From positions 434,001-498,000 of the forward strand of contig JAHJJX010000027.1 in the NCBI GenBank assembly GCA_018822665.1: a stretch of DNA of 64,000 bases, in the 5' to 3' direction. The translations under genes and the position numbers were made by a program. Below, piece after piece: positions 7,427-17,779 of the stretch; positions within the stretch are counted from its first letter, which is position 1; every line of letters starts with the position of its first letter. This stretch comes from a bacterium. GTDB lineage: Bacteria; Campylobacterota; Campylobacteria; Campylobacterales; Sulfurimonadaceae. Under the pieces are notes generated by a model that made no database searches, was not told where the DNA came from, and saw nothing but the letters and a program-made list of their open reading frames with translations.

Positions 7427-10329
7427 GTGGCAACACCCATAAATACGCTCACGGGCGACATACCACTACAGCTTGCGCAAAAAATATCAGACATTGTTCT
7501 TGGCATGTGGAATGATGGAGCGTTCTTAGATAAAGTAACTCCAACAACGGCGGATTTGCTAAAGTTTTGGTTTTGTGAACCGCATACCTCGCAGCGTGAG
7601 ATAAATTTTCATAGAGGGCAAAAAAACGCCATCTTAAACACTATCTATCTGCATGAGATTTTAAAAGTAGATAGCGTTTTAGAGATTTACGAAAAGTGCG
7701 ACAAAGAGCTTATACCGAAGTTTAATCATACGCTTTGGCTAAAGAGAAATATAAAATACCCAAATACGCCATGAAGATGGCAACGGGAACGGGAAAAACT
7801 TGGGTTATGAACGCTCTTTTTATCTGGCAGTATCTAAACGCAAGAGCCGAGAAAGAGAGAAGCGGAAGATTTACTAAAAACTTTTTGCTTATCGCTCCGG
7901 GGCTTATCGTCTATGAGAGACTGCTTGACAGCTACATGGGCAAAGAGAGAGAAGATAAAAGCCGTGATGTAAACACAAGTGACATTTTCAAAAATAGAGA
8001 GCTGTTTTTACCGCAAAGATATGAAGTGACTATAAAAGCATTTTTGCAAAGCAGTGTTGTAAAAAAAGATGAAATTGGAAAGGTTACAAGTGACGGATTT
8101 ATAGCCATCTCAAACTGGCACTTGTTTATGGGTAAAGATGAAGAAAGAGAGGAGATAAGCCCGCTTGATGACCCAAGCGGAGTGATAGCCGATATTTTCC
8201 CCGCTCGTCCTGGAATAAGTGCAGGAAACAGCTTAGAACAGCTTGACGGAGCATATTTTAGCGGCGGCGAGATAGAGTATTTGGCGGAGCTTGATGATTT
8301 GGTGGTTATGAACGATGAAGCTCATCACATACATGAGAACAAAACGGCAGGAGAGATACAAGAGGTCGAGTGGCAAAAATCTTTAAACTTTATAGCTAAA
8401 AATAAAGGGAGTAAATTTGTTCAGATAGACTTTTCAGCTACGCCTTACGACACGACGGGAAGCGGACAAAAAAGAGCCAAACACTACTTTCCACATGTCA
8501 TAGTTGACTTTGACCTAAACGCCGCCATAAAAGACGGGCTTGTAAAGATGATAACGATTGACAAACGAAAAGAGCTTTCAACTTTGGAGCTTGATTTTAA
8601 AGCACTTCGTGATGAGGGAACAAACAAGGTTATCGGTCTGAGTGACGGGCAAAAAGTGATGATTCAAGCAGGACTTACAAAGCTAAAAATCCTTGAAAAA
8701 GATTTTAGCAAACTTGACAACCCTAAACATCCAAAAATGCTTATCATGTGTGAAGAGACGGAAGTTGTCCATTATGTCGAAGAATTTTTGGTTGAAATTG
8801 GACTAAAAGATGATGAGTTTATGGGTGTTCACTCAAAGAAAAATGGAGAGATTCCTAAGGAAGAGTGGGAGCGGCTAAAACAAAAACTCTTCAATATAGA
8901 CGCTCACGAAAATCCAAAAGTTGTCATTTCCGTTTTGATGTTAAAAGAGGGTTTTGATGTAAGCAATGTTTGCGTCATAGTTCCGCTTCGCTCAAATCAA
9001 TCCTCTATTTTATTGGAGCAAACCATCGGGCGTGGGCTTAGGCTGATGTTTAGAGAAAGAGAGTTTGAAGATGAAAAAAATGAAAATCGTGTAAGAGTTT
9101 TAAAACAAAAACTTAGTCCAAATTCGTATCTTGATGTTTTAAGCATAGTTGAACATCCTGCTTTTAGCCAGTTTTACGGGGATTTACTAGCAGAAGATGA
9201 GTTTGGTTTTGATGAAAATGAACCAAAAGAGGGAACAAGTACTGGCGACATGATAAAAGTGGGGCTTAAAGAGAACTATGAAGATTATGACATGGCGTTT
9301 TTAGAGATAGTCAAAGATGAAGAAGAGGAGTTAAACGCACCTGAGTTTGATGTAAATGCACTTCCGCCGTATATCTACCATAGTTTGGAGCAGCTAAAAT
9401 CATGGACAACAAAAGGCGAGGTTTTTCACTCTGAGGAGCTAACGGTTAAAACAACTTTTGGCGACTACATGATAAGTGCGGATTTGTTTACAGCCAATAG
9501 CTACAACGAGTATCTGCAAAAGATTTTGGAGATTTTAACGCATAAAATGGGGCAGTTAAGAGTTCGTGGAAACAACCGTGCGCTACCATCTATGCAAATC
9601 TATCAACCGCAGCTTTTAGGAGTGTTGGACAGATACATCCGAGAGAGGCTTTTTTCGCAAAGTTTCAACCCGTTTCTTGATGAAAATTGGCGTGTTTTGA
9701 TGCTTAAAAATGCAAACATTACGCCGCATATCACAAACGCTATCCAAAGGCTCATACATGATATGCAAAACTCCACGACTTACATAAAACCAGTTGTCAA
9801 CAAAATCTATTTCTCAAAGGTTGCAAGTTTAAATATGAGAGCAAATTACGCACTTGATTTGCAAAAAACTATTTACGAAAAAACAGCATATCCATCAAAC
9901 AAAGGCGGATTTGAAAAGGCGTTTTTGGAGTATTTGGACACCGATAGCAAAGTTTTAAAGTTTATAAAAATACTTGAATTTAAACATGACTTTGCAACGA
10001 TAAGTTATTTCAGAGACGACGGGCTTATGGCTAGTTACTATCCTGATTTTATGGTTGAGACTGACTTACATGTACATTTGGTCGAGACGAAATCCGACAA
10101 AGATTTAAAAGATGTCAATGTCAAGCAAAAGCAAAGAGCCACGCTTGATTTTGTAAGGCGGATAAACTCTCTTGATGAAGATTTGCGAGATAACAAAACT
10201 TGGAGTTACCTACTTTTGGGAGAGACACAATTTTACTCTTTGAAAAAAAGCGGTGCGGATATAGAAGATTTGGCAAAAAGTGCAAAAATGAATGAGAGTA
10301 GTTTGAGTGGAAACCTTTTTGATGTATAG
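7427..10329 (+). pseudogene. Type III restriction subunit (Res), frameshifted near codon 103
   Basis: Two frames together make one Res protein of about 967 residues. 7427-7734 encodes the N-terminal domain ending FNHT; the continuation KEKYKIPKYAMKMATGTGKT is in another frame from 7735, which has no ribosome site. Adding one T in the TTT at 7734-7736 restores one frame. The second part carries Walker A (ATGTGKT), motif II (NDEAHH, near residue 295 of the joined protein), motif VI (QTIGRGLRLMFR) and a C-terminal PD-(D/E)XK nuclease (YYPDFMVE...VETK, near 870-886). Everything after the shift is intact, so the lesion is recent, a sequencing error, or recoded. Confidence 0.8.
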
Positions 10330-10361
10330 TTAATATTGGTTATATCATAGAAGTTTTGGAG

Positions 10362-10394
10362 AATAGCCACCCCCCCCATGAAAGGATGGCTTAG
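10362..10394. terminator. Hairpin with C8 tract between convergent res and nifK
   Basis: TAGCCACC...GGATGGCTTA form an imperfect stem around a loop holding eight consecutive C residues (10370-10377). It lies between the convergent ends of the res gene (10329) and nifK (10418), the place for a shared terminator. A run of eight C is rare in this AT-rich DNA and could vary in length, but it is outside any gene. Confidence 0.45.
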
Positions 10395-10417
10395 GGAAAA
10401 ATGAAGAAAAAAACTGC

Positions 10418-11962
10418 TTAGCGAACTAAGTCGAAGAAGTAGTCAGTTGAAGCGATACCTTTTGTCTCTTCGTCAAGCTGGTCAAGGACTTTATTTGTAA
10501 TCCAAGTCAACAAGTTAAGAGCACCATCGTATCCGCTAATTGAATAACGGTGTAAGTGGTGACGGTCAAATATCGGAAAACCGATATAAATCAACGGTAT
10601 ATTTGTATCACGCATAAGCTCTTTACCATAACTGTTACCAATCATGAAATCAACCGGCTGTGTAAAGAGTAACGAACGCATGTGCCATAAATCTTTCCCA
10701 GCCCATACATGACAATCAGAGCACGCTGGAGAAGTATCAAGCATTGCTCTGATTTCTTCTTCCCAGCCACGTGCAGGGTTGTTACAAAGTACGTGAGTCG
10801 GCTCTGCGCCCATCTCTAAAAGAAAAGAAACCATTCCCACTAAAAAGTCAGGGTCACCCCAGATTGCGAATTTTTTACCGTGCATATACGGATACGAATC
10901 CTGCATTGCATCTACCAAACGACCACGTTCGGTTTTAAGTTTTTTAGGAACTTCTTTACCTGTAATCTCAGCGAGCTTCATAACAAACTCATCTGTCCCT
11001 TTAAGGCCGATTGGATTAGACAAACCTCCCTCGTGTTTCCATTTTTTAACCATTTTCATAGTTTTAACGGTTGCATACTTTTGTAAAGAGATAGTCGCTT
11101 TTGCATTAATACAATCTTTTGCTTCAGCGATTGGTGTACCGCCGGCAAACATAGAGTAATCACCCGCAGGCATATCCCACTGATCCGAGTGGTCGCCAAG
11201 CATTGTGTATTCAGCACCAAAAGACTCAACAATAGCTTTCACAGAACGGATTGAACCGATATACGTCTCAAACCCTGGAATAATGTTAATTTTACCGTTT
11301 TTCTTTTCTTTTTTATTACCCTCAGTCAACTGAGACATAATTCCGTGCATCATGTTGTCATAACCGGTAATATGGCTTCCTGTAAAAGATGGAGTATGCG
11401 CATAAGTAATAGGGAAATCTTCCGCTAAAAACTCGCCGCCGTCTTCTTCTTTTGCCGCAATTGCAAATGCATACAGGTCGTCTCCGATAACTTCTGCCAT
11501 GCATGTAGTTGAAACGGCAATCATTTCAGGCTTATAAAGTGCCGCACAGTTCTTAAGACCGTCTTTCATATTTGTAAGACCGCCAAAAACCGCTGCATCT
11601 TCAGTCATAGAGTCAGACACACATGGTGTCGGCTCTTTGAAGTGACGTGTAAAATATGAACGGAAATACGCAACACATCCGTGGCTTCCATGAACATAAG
11701 GCATAGTATTCTCAAAACCTAAAGCTACCATTACGGCACCAAGAGGTTGACAGGCTTTTGCAGGGTTTACCGTAATAGCTTCACGGGCTAAATTTTTCTC
11801 ACGGTAATCCCAGCTTCGAGTCCACTCAGCAATCTCTGCAGTTTTAGCAGGGTTTATAGCACCCATACCGCCTTCAAATTGCTTTTTATTTTCTAATACT
11901 TGTTTATATTCGGGGCGCTGAAACAGTTTTTGACCATTTACAATATTATCTATTTCTTGCAT
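10418..11962 (-). CDS. nifK: Nitrogenase molybdenum-iron protein beta chain
   Basis: A 514-residue subunit of the MoFe protein, which with NifD carries the P-cluster. The three P-cluster cysteines are at C71 (AKACQPLGA), C96 (GSHGCVAYFR) and C154 (STTCMAEVIGDD), matching C70, C95 and C153 of the Azotobacter protein. The conserved RSYFTRHFKEP and CSDCHVWAGKDLWH-MRSL segments are also there. Start ATG 11962 shares a base with the nifD stop (TAATG), so translation is coupled. It is the last gene of nifH-orf-nifD-nifK. A 138-bp part of its 3' region recurs at 1845-1982. Confidence 0.98.
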   Translation of the reverse strand: MQEIDNIVNGQKLFQRPEYKQVLENKKQFEGGMGAINPAKTAEIAEWTRSWDYREKNLAREAITVNPAKACQPLGAVMVALGFENTMPYVHGSHGCVAYFRSYFTRHFKEPTPCVSDSMTEDAAVFGGLTNMKDGLKNCAALYKPEMIAVSTTCMAEVIGDDLYAFAIAAKEEDGGEFLAEDFPITYAHTPSFTGSHITGYDNMMHGIMSQLTEGNKKEKKNGKINIIPGFETYIGSIRSVKAIVESFGAEYTMLGDHSDQWDMPAGDYSMFAGGTPIAEAKDCINAKATISLQKYATVKTMKMVKKWKHEGGLSNPIGLKGTDEFVMKLAEITGKEVPKKLKTERGRLVDAMQDSYPYMHGKKFAIWGDPDFLVGMVSFLLEMGAEPTHVLCNNPARGWEEEIRAMLDTSPACSDCHVWAGKDLWHMRSLLFTQPVDFMIGNSYGKELMRDTNIPLIYIGFPIFDRHHLHRYSISGYDGALNLLTWITNKVLDQLDEETKGIASTDYFFDLVR

Positions 11963-13434
11963 TACGCTTCTCCTTCTTTATCCCATGGTGCTTTGCTATG
12001 TCCCCAAACAGGAGAGTTAATCGCTAAGTCCATATCTGCTGCAAAGATTGCAAAACCATCATATCCGTGGTAAGGACCACTATAATCCCAAGAGTGCATT
12101 TGTCTATATGGAAGACCCATTTTTTGGAACACATACTTCTCTTTAATGCCTGAAGCTACTAAGTCCGGTTGAAGTGCTTTTACAAATGCTTCAAGCTCAT
12201 ACTCGTTCACGTCATCATAGATTACAGTTGATCTGAAAATCTCATCTTTTGTTCTTTTATAGTCATCATCATGAGCGAACTCATAACCTGTACCGATAAC
12301 TTCCATACCTAAATCTTCATAAGCACCAATAACGTGACGAGGGCGTAAACCACCTACGAACAACATTACTGTCTTGCCTTCTAGGCGTGGACGGAATTTA
12401 TTTGTAACTGCATCAACCATTGGTTGGTATTTAGCAATAACTTCTTCACATTTTGCTTGAATACTCTCATCAAAGAATGCAGCAATTTTGCGTAGAGATT
12501 TAATCGTTTGGCTTGGGCCAAAAAAGTTATACTCTATCCAAGGAATCCCATACTCTTTCTCCATATGACGAGAAATATAGTTCATTGAACGGTAACAGTG
12601 AAGTAAGTTAAGTTTTACTTTTGTTGTTTGAACCATCTCTTTAATTGTCGCATCACCTGACCACTGAGCTACAACACGTAGACCCATCTCTTCAAGTAAA
12701 ATACGGCTTGACCATGCATCACCGCCGATATTGTAATCACCGATAATAGCAACGTCATAATCTGTAACTTCGATTGGCTCGCCAAGTGTGTTTGGAGAAG
12801 CATCAAAGATATAATCACGAACCGTATCATTTGCGATGTGGTGACCAAGTGACTGAGAAACCCCTCTAAAACCTTCACAGTTTACAGGAACAATTGTTTG
12901 ACCGGTTTTCTTAGTGTACATCTTTGCAACAGCATTGATATCATCACCTATAAGACCGATTGGACATTCTGACTGAACAGTGATGCCGTTGTTTAACGGA
13001 AATAATTCATCAATTTCATTTAAACATTTTTCAAGTTTTTTGTCTCCGCCAAATACGATATCTTTTTCTTGAAAATCCGAAGAAAAGTTCATTGTTACAA
13101 ATGTATCGACACCCGTAGTTCCGATATAATAATTACGACGGCCGGCACGTGAATACTGACCACAACCGATTGGACCGTGAGAGATATGAACCATATCTTT
13201 TACAGGACCCCATACAACACCTTTTGAACCGGCATACGCACAGCCGCGCTGGCTCATAACACCCGCAACTGTTTTCTTGTTCGAGCGAACATTTCCACAT
13301 GTCTTTTGACTCTCATCGTCCGGAGAGCCAACACCTAAGTGTTTCGCACGATTTTTTGCAGCTTTTTCAGGATACGCTTTTAAAACTTCTTCAATCGCTG
13401 CTTTTTGTTTTGCTTCCAATGATTCTGGACCCAT
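11962..13434 (-). CDS. nifD: Nitrogenase molybdenum-iron protein alpha chain
   Basis: A 490-residue subunit holding the FeMo-cofactor. P-cluster cysteines are C65 (SQRGCAYAG), C91 ([10 protein letters not shown]) and C157 ([12 protein letters not shown]). FeMo-co ligands are C280 ([11 protein letters not shown]) and H447 ([14 protein letters not shown]). His 198-199 (SLGHHIAND) is the catalytic-site histidine region. ATG 13434 has AAGGAGA six bases upstream. Cofactor ligands are those of molybdenum nitrogenase; no vnf or anf features are seen. Confidence 0.98.
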   Translation of the reverse strand: MGPESLEAKQKAAIEEVLKAYPEKAAKNRAKHLGVGSPDDESQKTCGNVRSNKKTVAGVMSQRGCAYAGSKGVVWGPVKDMVHISHGPIGCGQYSRAGRRNYYIGTTGVDTFVTMNFSSDFQEKDIVFGGDKKLEKCLNEIDELFPLNNGITVQSECPIGLIGDDINAVAKMYTKKTGQTIVPVNCEGFRGVSQSLGHHIANDTVRDYIFDASPNTLGEPIEVTDYDVAIIGDYNIGGDAWSSRILLEEMGLRVVAQWSGDATIKEMVQTTKVKLNLLHCYRSMNYISRHMEKEYGIPWIEYNFFGPSQTIKSLRKIAAFFDESIQAKCEEVIAKYQPMVDAVTNKFRPRLEGKTVMLFVGGLRPRHVIGAYEDLGMEVIGTGYEFAHDDDYKRTKDEIFRSTVIYDDVNEYELEAFVKALQPDLVASGIKEKYVFQKMGLPYRQMHSWDYSGPYHGYDGFAIFAADMDLAINSPVWGHSKAPWDKEGEA

Positions 13435-13484
13435 TATAGTCTCCTTTAAAATTATTTTTTACTCAATTTTTTTACAACAGCTGC

Positions 13485-13832
13485 CTACGCAGCAGTAATT
13501 TTAAAGTGAGCCATTGAATCAAATTTTTTACAAAGAGCCATAGTCTCATCATCAGAATCTAATCTTTTTGAAAGTTCAGAAATTTGGTAACGATTTGTAT
13601 AAATCATATAATCAGTTTCTGCTGTTTTTACATAATGAACAAGTGCTTTGAACATAAATGTATCTTTCTTAGTGTAAGAAAGTTCTTCTTTTTGACCGTG
13701 GTATTCTGTAACCATTTTGATTTCATTAATACCGCTTGTATCAATACCTGATTCGTCTAATTTAGCAACTACTGCTGCATCTGGAACTGTATTACCCATA
13801 TCAGCTGGGAAGTGAAAACCTAATATAAACAT
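13485..13832 (-). CDS. Conserved-looking protein of unknown function between nifH and nifD
   Basis: A 115-residue soluble protein I do not recognise. It has a good ribosome site (AGGAGAATTAG before ATG 13832), lies on the nif strand 51 bases before nifD and 100 after nifH, and so must be co-transcribed with the nitrogenase genes. The sequence has no CxxC pairs (one Cys), no signal peptide and no PII signature; it starts MFILGFHFPADMGNTVPDAA and contains a Tyr/Lys-rich middle (YHGQKEELSYTKKDTFMF). PII-type NifI proteins occupy this position in some archaea, but this protein does not resemble them. A role in nitrogenase maturation or protection is inference from position. Confidence 0.8.
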   Translation of the reverse strand: MFILGFHFPADMGNTVPDAAVVAKLDESGIDTSGINEIKMVTEYHGQKEELSYTKKDTFMFKALVHYVKTAETDYMIYTNRYQISELSKRLDSDDETMALCKKFDSMAHFKITAA

Positions 13833-13883
13833 CTAATTCTCCTACTTTATCTATTATTTTCTTTTCATTACGAGAATGTTGTG

Positions 13884-13901
13884 TTCCCCGAATAAGGGGA
13901 A
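13884..13901. terminator. GC-rich hairpin after nifH
   Basis: TTCCCC (13884-13889) and GGGGAA (13896-13901) form a stem with a six-base loop in the 100-base gap between nifH and the next gene. There is no T-run on the transcribed strand. Such hairpins after nifH are generally thought to stabilise the abundant nifH message or give partial termination, so that NifH is made in excess over NifDK. Confidence 0.5.
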
Positions 13902-13932
13902 ACGCACTAATTTTTAAATCTTTATGAGTCTC

Positions 13933-15070
<1,138 letters not shown>

Positions 15071-15166
15071 TTTTGGTTCCACATGCCAAGCTTGCTTCCA
15101 CATGCCAAGATGCTTCCACATGCCAAGATGCTTCCACATGCCAAGATGCTTCCACATGCCATCTAC
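15071..15166 (-). repeat. Tandem array of five GGCATGTGG words with 18-base period
   Basis: Five copies of the minus-strand word GGCATGTGG at 15079, 15098, 15116, 15134 and 15152 (plus-strand starts), spaced 19, 18, 18 and 18 bases. The unit on the plus strand is TGCTTCCACATGCCAAGA. The middle three units are identical. This is the only tandem arrangement of the word in the window and it lies between the nifH leader and the end of the peroxiredoxin gene. The unit is too short and lacks spacers for a CRISPR. Confidence 0.95.
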
Positions 15167-15175
15167 CATCCATCT

Positions 15176-15724
15176 TTAAACGGACATCCAATTTTCGTGA
15201 GTATGCCCTTTTTTCTTTTCACGCACTATCATTTGAATTGCCTCAATACAGGCATCGTAGTTCACTTCATCCACTATCTCCGAAACCAGTTCTTTATACG
15301 CCACTAAACCTTCTTTATCGATGACAAAAACAGCTCTTGCCAAACGGTCTTTTAACTTTCCTTCTGAAATAAGAAGCCCAAATTTTTTACCAAAATTACG
15401 CTCTTCGTCTATCACCAGTTCGGCACTGTCTATGCACTCTTTATTTTTATACTCTTTGACAAATTCAATATCATCCGTTGTGACCATGATTGTTGTCAGT
15501 TTTTTAAACTGCTTTACCAAATCATTAAATTTTTTAGCACCCAAAGAGCATACTTCTGTTTTTAATGAAGGAATCGCAATAATAAGTTGTGTATTTGGGG
15601 CAATCATTCCGATAACATTTTTAGTTTTGTCCAGTTTTGTAATACGTGCTGCCGGAGCCTCTTTACCCACCGACACCTCTTTGCCTATGAGTTGCGTAGT
15701 TGTTCCATGTACTGTTATTTTCAT
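15176..15724 (-). CDS. Tpx-like peroxiredoxin in the nif island
   Basis: A 182-residue cytoplasmic thiol peroxidase-like protein. The peroxidatic Cys is C59 in PSLKTEVC, compared with PSxDTPVC in E. coli Tpx; a second Cys at C97 (NKECIDS) is placed like the Tpx resolving cysteine. Overall order (VGKEAPAARI...APNTQLIIAIPSL...FNDLVKQF...RAVFVIDKEGLVAY) fits the Tpx branch of atypical 2-Cys peroxiredoxins. The C-terminus is longer, ending in KKKGHTHENWMSV. A sigma-54-like box 35 bases before the start suggests co-regulation with nif, and a role in removing peroxide near nitrogenase. Confidence 0.85.
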   Translation of the reverse strand: MKITVHGTTTQLIGKEVSVGKEAPAARITKLDKTKNVIGMIAPNTQLIIAIPSLKTEVCSLGAKKFNDLVKQFKKLTTIMVTTDDIEFVKEYKNKECIDSAELVIDEERNFGKKFGLLISEGKLKDRLARAVFVIDKEGLVAYKELVSEIVDEVNYDACIEAIQMIVREKKKGHTHENWMSV

Positions 15725-15759
15725 TTTTTCCTCATTATGTTGTAATTAATAAAGAGAAA

Positions 15760-15775
15760 TGCATAAAATATTCTA
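15760..15775 (-). promoter_or_regulatory. Sigma-54-like promoter for the peroxiredoxin gene
   Basis: Minus strand reads TAGAAT-ATTTT-ATGCA, with the last A 35 bases before the ATG at 15724. The PII-gene box is TAGAAC-AAAAC-TTGCA at the same distance. Two core mismatches (T for C, A for T) weaken the match; the identical geometry supports it. Confidence 0.45.
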
Positions 15776-15876
15776 TTTTTCATACATTTCATTGCTTATT
15801 ATTTATACAGTATCGAGGTAGATTTACATATCTCTTTCTAATATAATTATAAAAATCTATCTGAGAATAGGACAAT

Positions 15877-17514
15877 ATGTATAGTGAAATAAATATACCG
15901 AACAACGAAGAATGCAAAACCTGCGCGCTTACTTTTGCATATAATGAAATCAAAATTCTTTACGATATTGCCGTTATGCTCTTTAATAATTCACATGTTG
16001 ATGAGAGCATAGAAAAAGGGATGCGTTTGCTAAAGCGCAACTCTTATCTGGAACGTTGCAGTCTTTTTTTACTCTCTGATGACAAAAGCTCTGTGGAGAT
16101 GCACACATCGCTCGACATTACAACGCAACAAAGAAAAATGGCAGTGTATAAACTTGGAGAAGGAGCAACAGGTTTAGCCGCACAAAGTGCGGAACCCGTC
16201 GTGATAGAAAATATTCAAAACAATATCAACTACTTAAATAAAATGGGTATCGTAGATACAAAATCTATCTCTTATGTTGCCGTTCCGATTATTCAAGATG
16301 AAAATGTTTTTGGTGTTATTTCTGCAAATATAAATAAATCATCGGTGCTGGGTTTTGATGATATCGTAAGAATGCTTACGATTGTCGGCTCTTTATTTTG
16401 CGGAGCATTGGCAACACAAAAAAGATTTGTCAAAGAGAAAGAAAATCTTACAGATTTAAAAACATATTACAAAGAACAAGCGCTTAGTGATTACAAGTTT
16501 GAAAATATTGTTGGAAACAGTACAAAAATGCAAAGAATTTTCAGCTTGCTTGAAACCGTTTCCCCCTCAGATGCGACTATTTTGGTGCGAGGCGAAACAG
16601 GAACGGGCAAGGAGCTTATCGCAACAGCCGTACACAACCTCAGCAAGCGCAAAAATGGACCCTACATAAAACTCAATTGTGCGGCCATTAGTGAAACACT
16701 TTTGGAAAGTGAGCTTTTTGGTCACGAAAAAGGGGCATTTACAGATGCAAAAGAGATGCGTAAAGGAAGATTTGAACTAGCAGATGGCGGTACACTTTTT
16801 TTAGATGAGATTGGCGATATATCTTCTTCGCTACAGGTAAAACTTCTGAGAATTTTACAAGAGCAGGAGTTTGAAAGGGTTGGGGGAACAAAAACAGTAA
16901 AAACAAATGTCCGCCTTGTAGCGGCAACCAACCGCAATCTTGAGAGTATGGTCGCAAAAGGTGAATTTAGAGAAGACCTTTTTTATCGTCTGAATGTTAT
17001 CCCTGTTTTTCTTCCCCCTTTGAGAGAAAGATATGAGGATGTAAAACTTCTTATAGAACATTATCTTCACAAGTTTATGAAAGAACACCGCAAATCCATG
17101 AATTTCAGCAAACAGTCCTTGGAAATTTTACTCGATTATCCATGGCCGGGCAATATTCGTGAACTCCAAAATACAATGGAGAGAATTGTTCTTATATGCC
17201 CCGACGGTACCGTCGTACCTGAGATGTTAAACCATGTCTTACCCTTCAATTATCAAAAACTCTATATGGAGCCGACACCTCAAACAGCGGCAAAAACGGT
17301 TGAAGAAGCGATACCTGAGCAAAGCGTTCGCACAACGGTGCCTGCAAACAAAACACCGATGCTTACAAAAAGAAATATGCAAGATATGGAAAAAGAATCC
17401 ATTATGCAGGCTCTCATTGACAATCGAGGCATCCAAACAAAAGCTGCCGCACAACTAGGCATGACTGCAAGACAAATTGGATATAAAATTAAAAAATATG
17501 AGATTGAATTTTAG
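15877..17514 (+). CDS. nifA: NifA, sigma-54-dependent nif activator
   Basis: A 545-residue enhancer-binding protein. Residues ~25-180 form a GAF sensor domain; the AAA+ domain follows with Walker A GETGTGKE (239-246) and Walker B GTLFLDE (305-311); a Fis-type helix-turn-helix closes it (TKAAAQLGMTARQIGYKIKK). The sigma-54-contact loop reads GAFTDA (286-291), not the usual GAFTGA. There is a CxxC (C13, C16) before the GAF domain, and the C-X4-C linker motif of oxygen-sensitive rhizobial NifA is absent. It is divergent from the peroxiredoxin gene and convergent with nifT. With rpoN in the same island it very likely controls the nif operons. Confidence 0.92.
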   Translation: MYSEINIPNNEECKTCALTFAYNEIKILYDIAVMLFNNSHVDESIEKGMRLLKRNSYLERCSLFLLSDDKSSVEMHTSLDITTQQRKMAVYKLGEGATGLAAQSAEPVVIENIQNNINYLNKMGIVDTKSISYVAVPIIQDENVFGVISANINKSSVLGFDDIVRMLTIVGSLFCGALATQKRFVKEKENLTDLKTYYKEQALSDYKFENIVGNSTKMQRIFSLLETVSPSDATILVRGETGTGKELIATAVHNLSKRKNGPYIKLNCAAISETLLESELFGHEKGAFTDAKEMRKGRFELADGGTLFLDEIGDISSSLQVKLLRILQEQEFERVGGTKTVKTNVRLVAATNRNLESMVAKGEFREDLFYRLNVIPVFLPPLRERYEDVKLLIEHYLHKFMKEHRKSMNFSKQSLEILLDYPWPGNIRELQNTMERIVLICPDGTVVPEMLNHVLPFNYQKLYMEPTPQTAAKTVEEAIPEQSVRTTVPANKTPMLTKRNMQDMEKESIMQALIDNRGIQTKAAAQLGMTARQIGYKIKKYEIEF

Positions 17515-17535
17515 GTTTTTTAAGTTGGGGTTCTT

Positions 17536-17760
17536 TTAATCTTCTTCACCACGCTTGATTATTTTTGCATTCACTTCATTTGGAAGCGTTTTTGCATTAG
17601 GTTCTATAAACCAAATATCTCCGTTGCTAAGATGAACATTTCCACCCCATTTTTCGGCGCTATCAAATTCTAAAGATTCAACAATCTCCTCCATATCTTT
17701 TTTAGCAACATAAAAAAGAACTTTGCCCTCATCATTTTCTCGTAACATAACTTTAGCCAT
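17536..17760 (-). CDS. nifT: NifT/FixU protein
   Basis: A 74-residue protein of the NifT/FixU family (PF06988), starting MAKVMLRENDEGKVLFYVAK at ATG 17760; an earlier in-frame start at 17841 would add 27 residues from within the nadB-like gene and is rejected. The EEIVESLEFD...WGGNVHLSNGDIWFIE segment is typical. Function is not settled in any organism; it is regularly found in nif operons. It ends the nifU-AKR-nadB-like-nifT unit, 20 bases after the flavoprotein gene. Confidence 0.9.
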   Translation of the reverse strand: MAKVMLRENDEGKVLFYVAKKDMEEIVESLEFDSAEKWGGNVHLSNGDIWFIEPNAKTLPNEVNAKIIKRGEED

Positions 17761-17779
17761 CTTGTATCCTTTTATTTGG

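Noticed and set aside
10370-10377. Phase-variable poly-C tract
   Set aside because: The C8 run is outside any gene, between two convergent stops; it cannot switch a reading frame. It may vary but without obvious effect.
13485-13832. NifI (PII-type) gene between nifH and nifD
   Set aside because: Position fits, but no PII core motif or C-terminal RIRTGE-like end is present.
15071-15166. CRISPR array
   Set aside because: The repeats are 18 bases including the supposed spacer, units are nearly identical throughout, and no cas genes are near.
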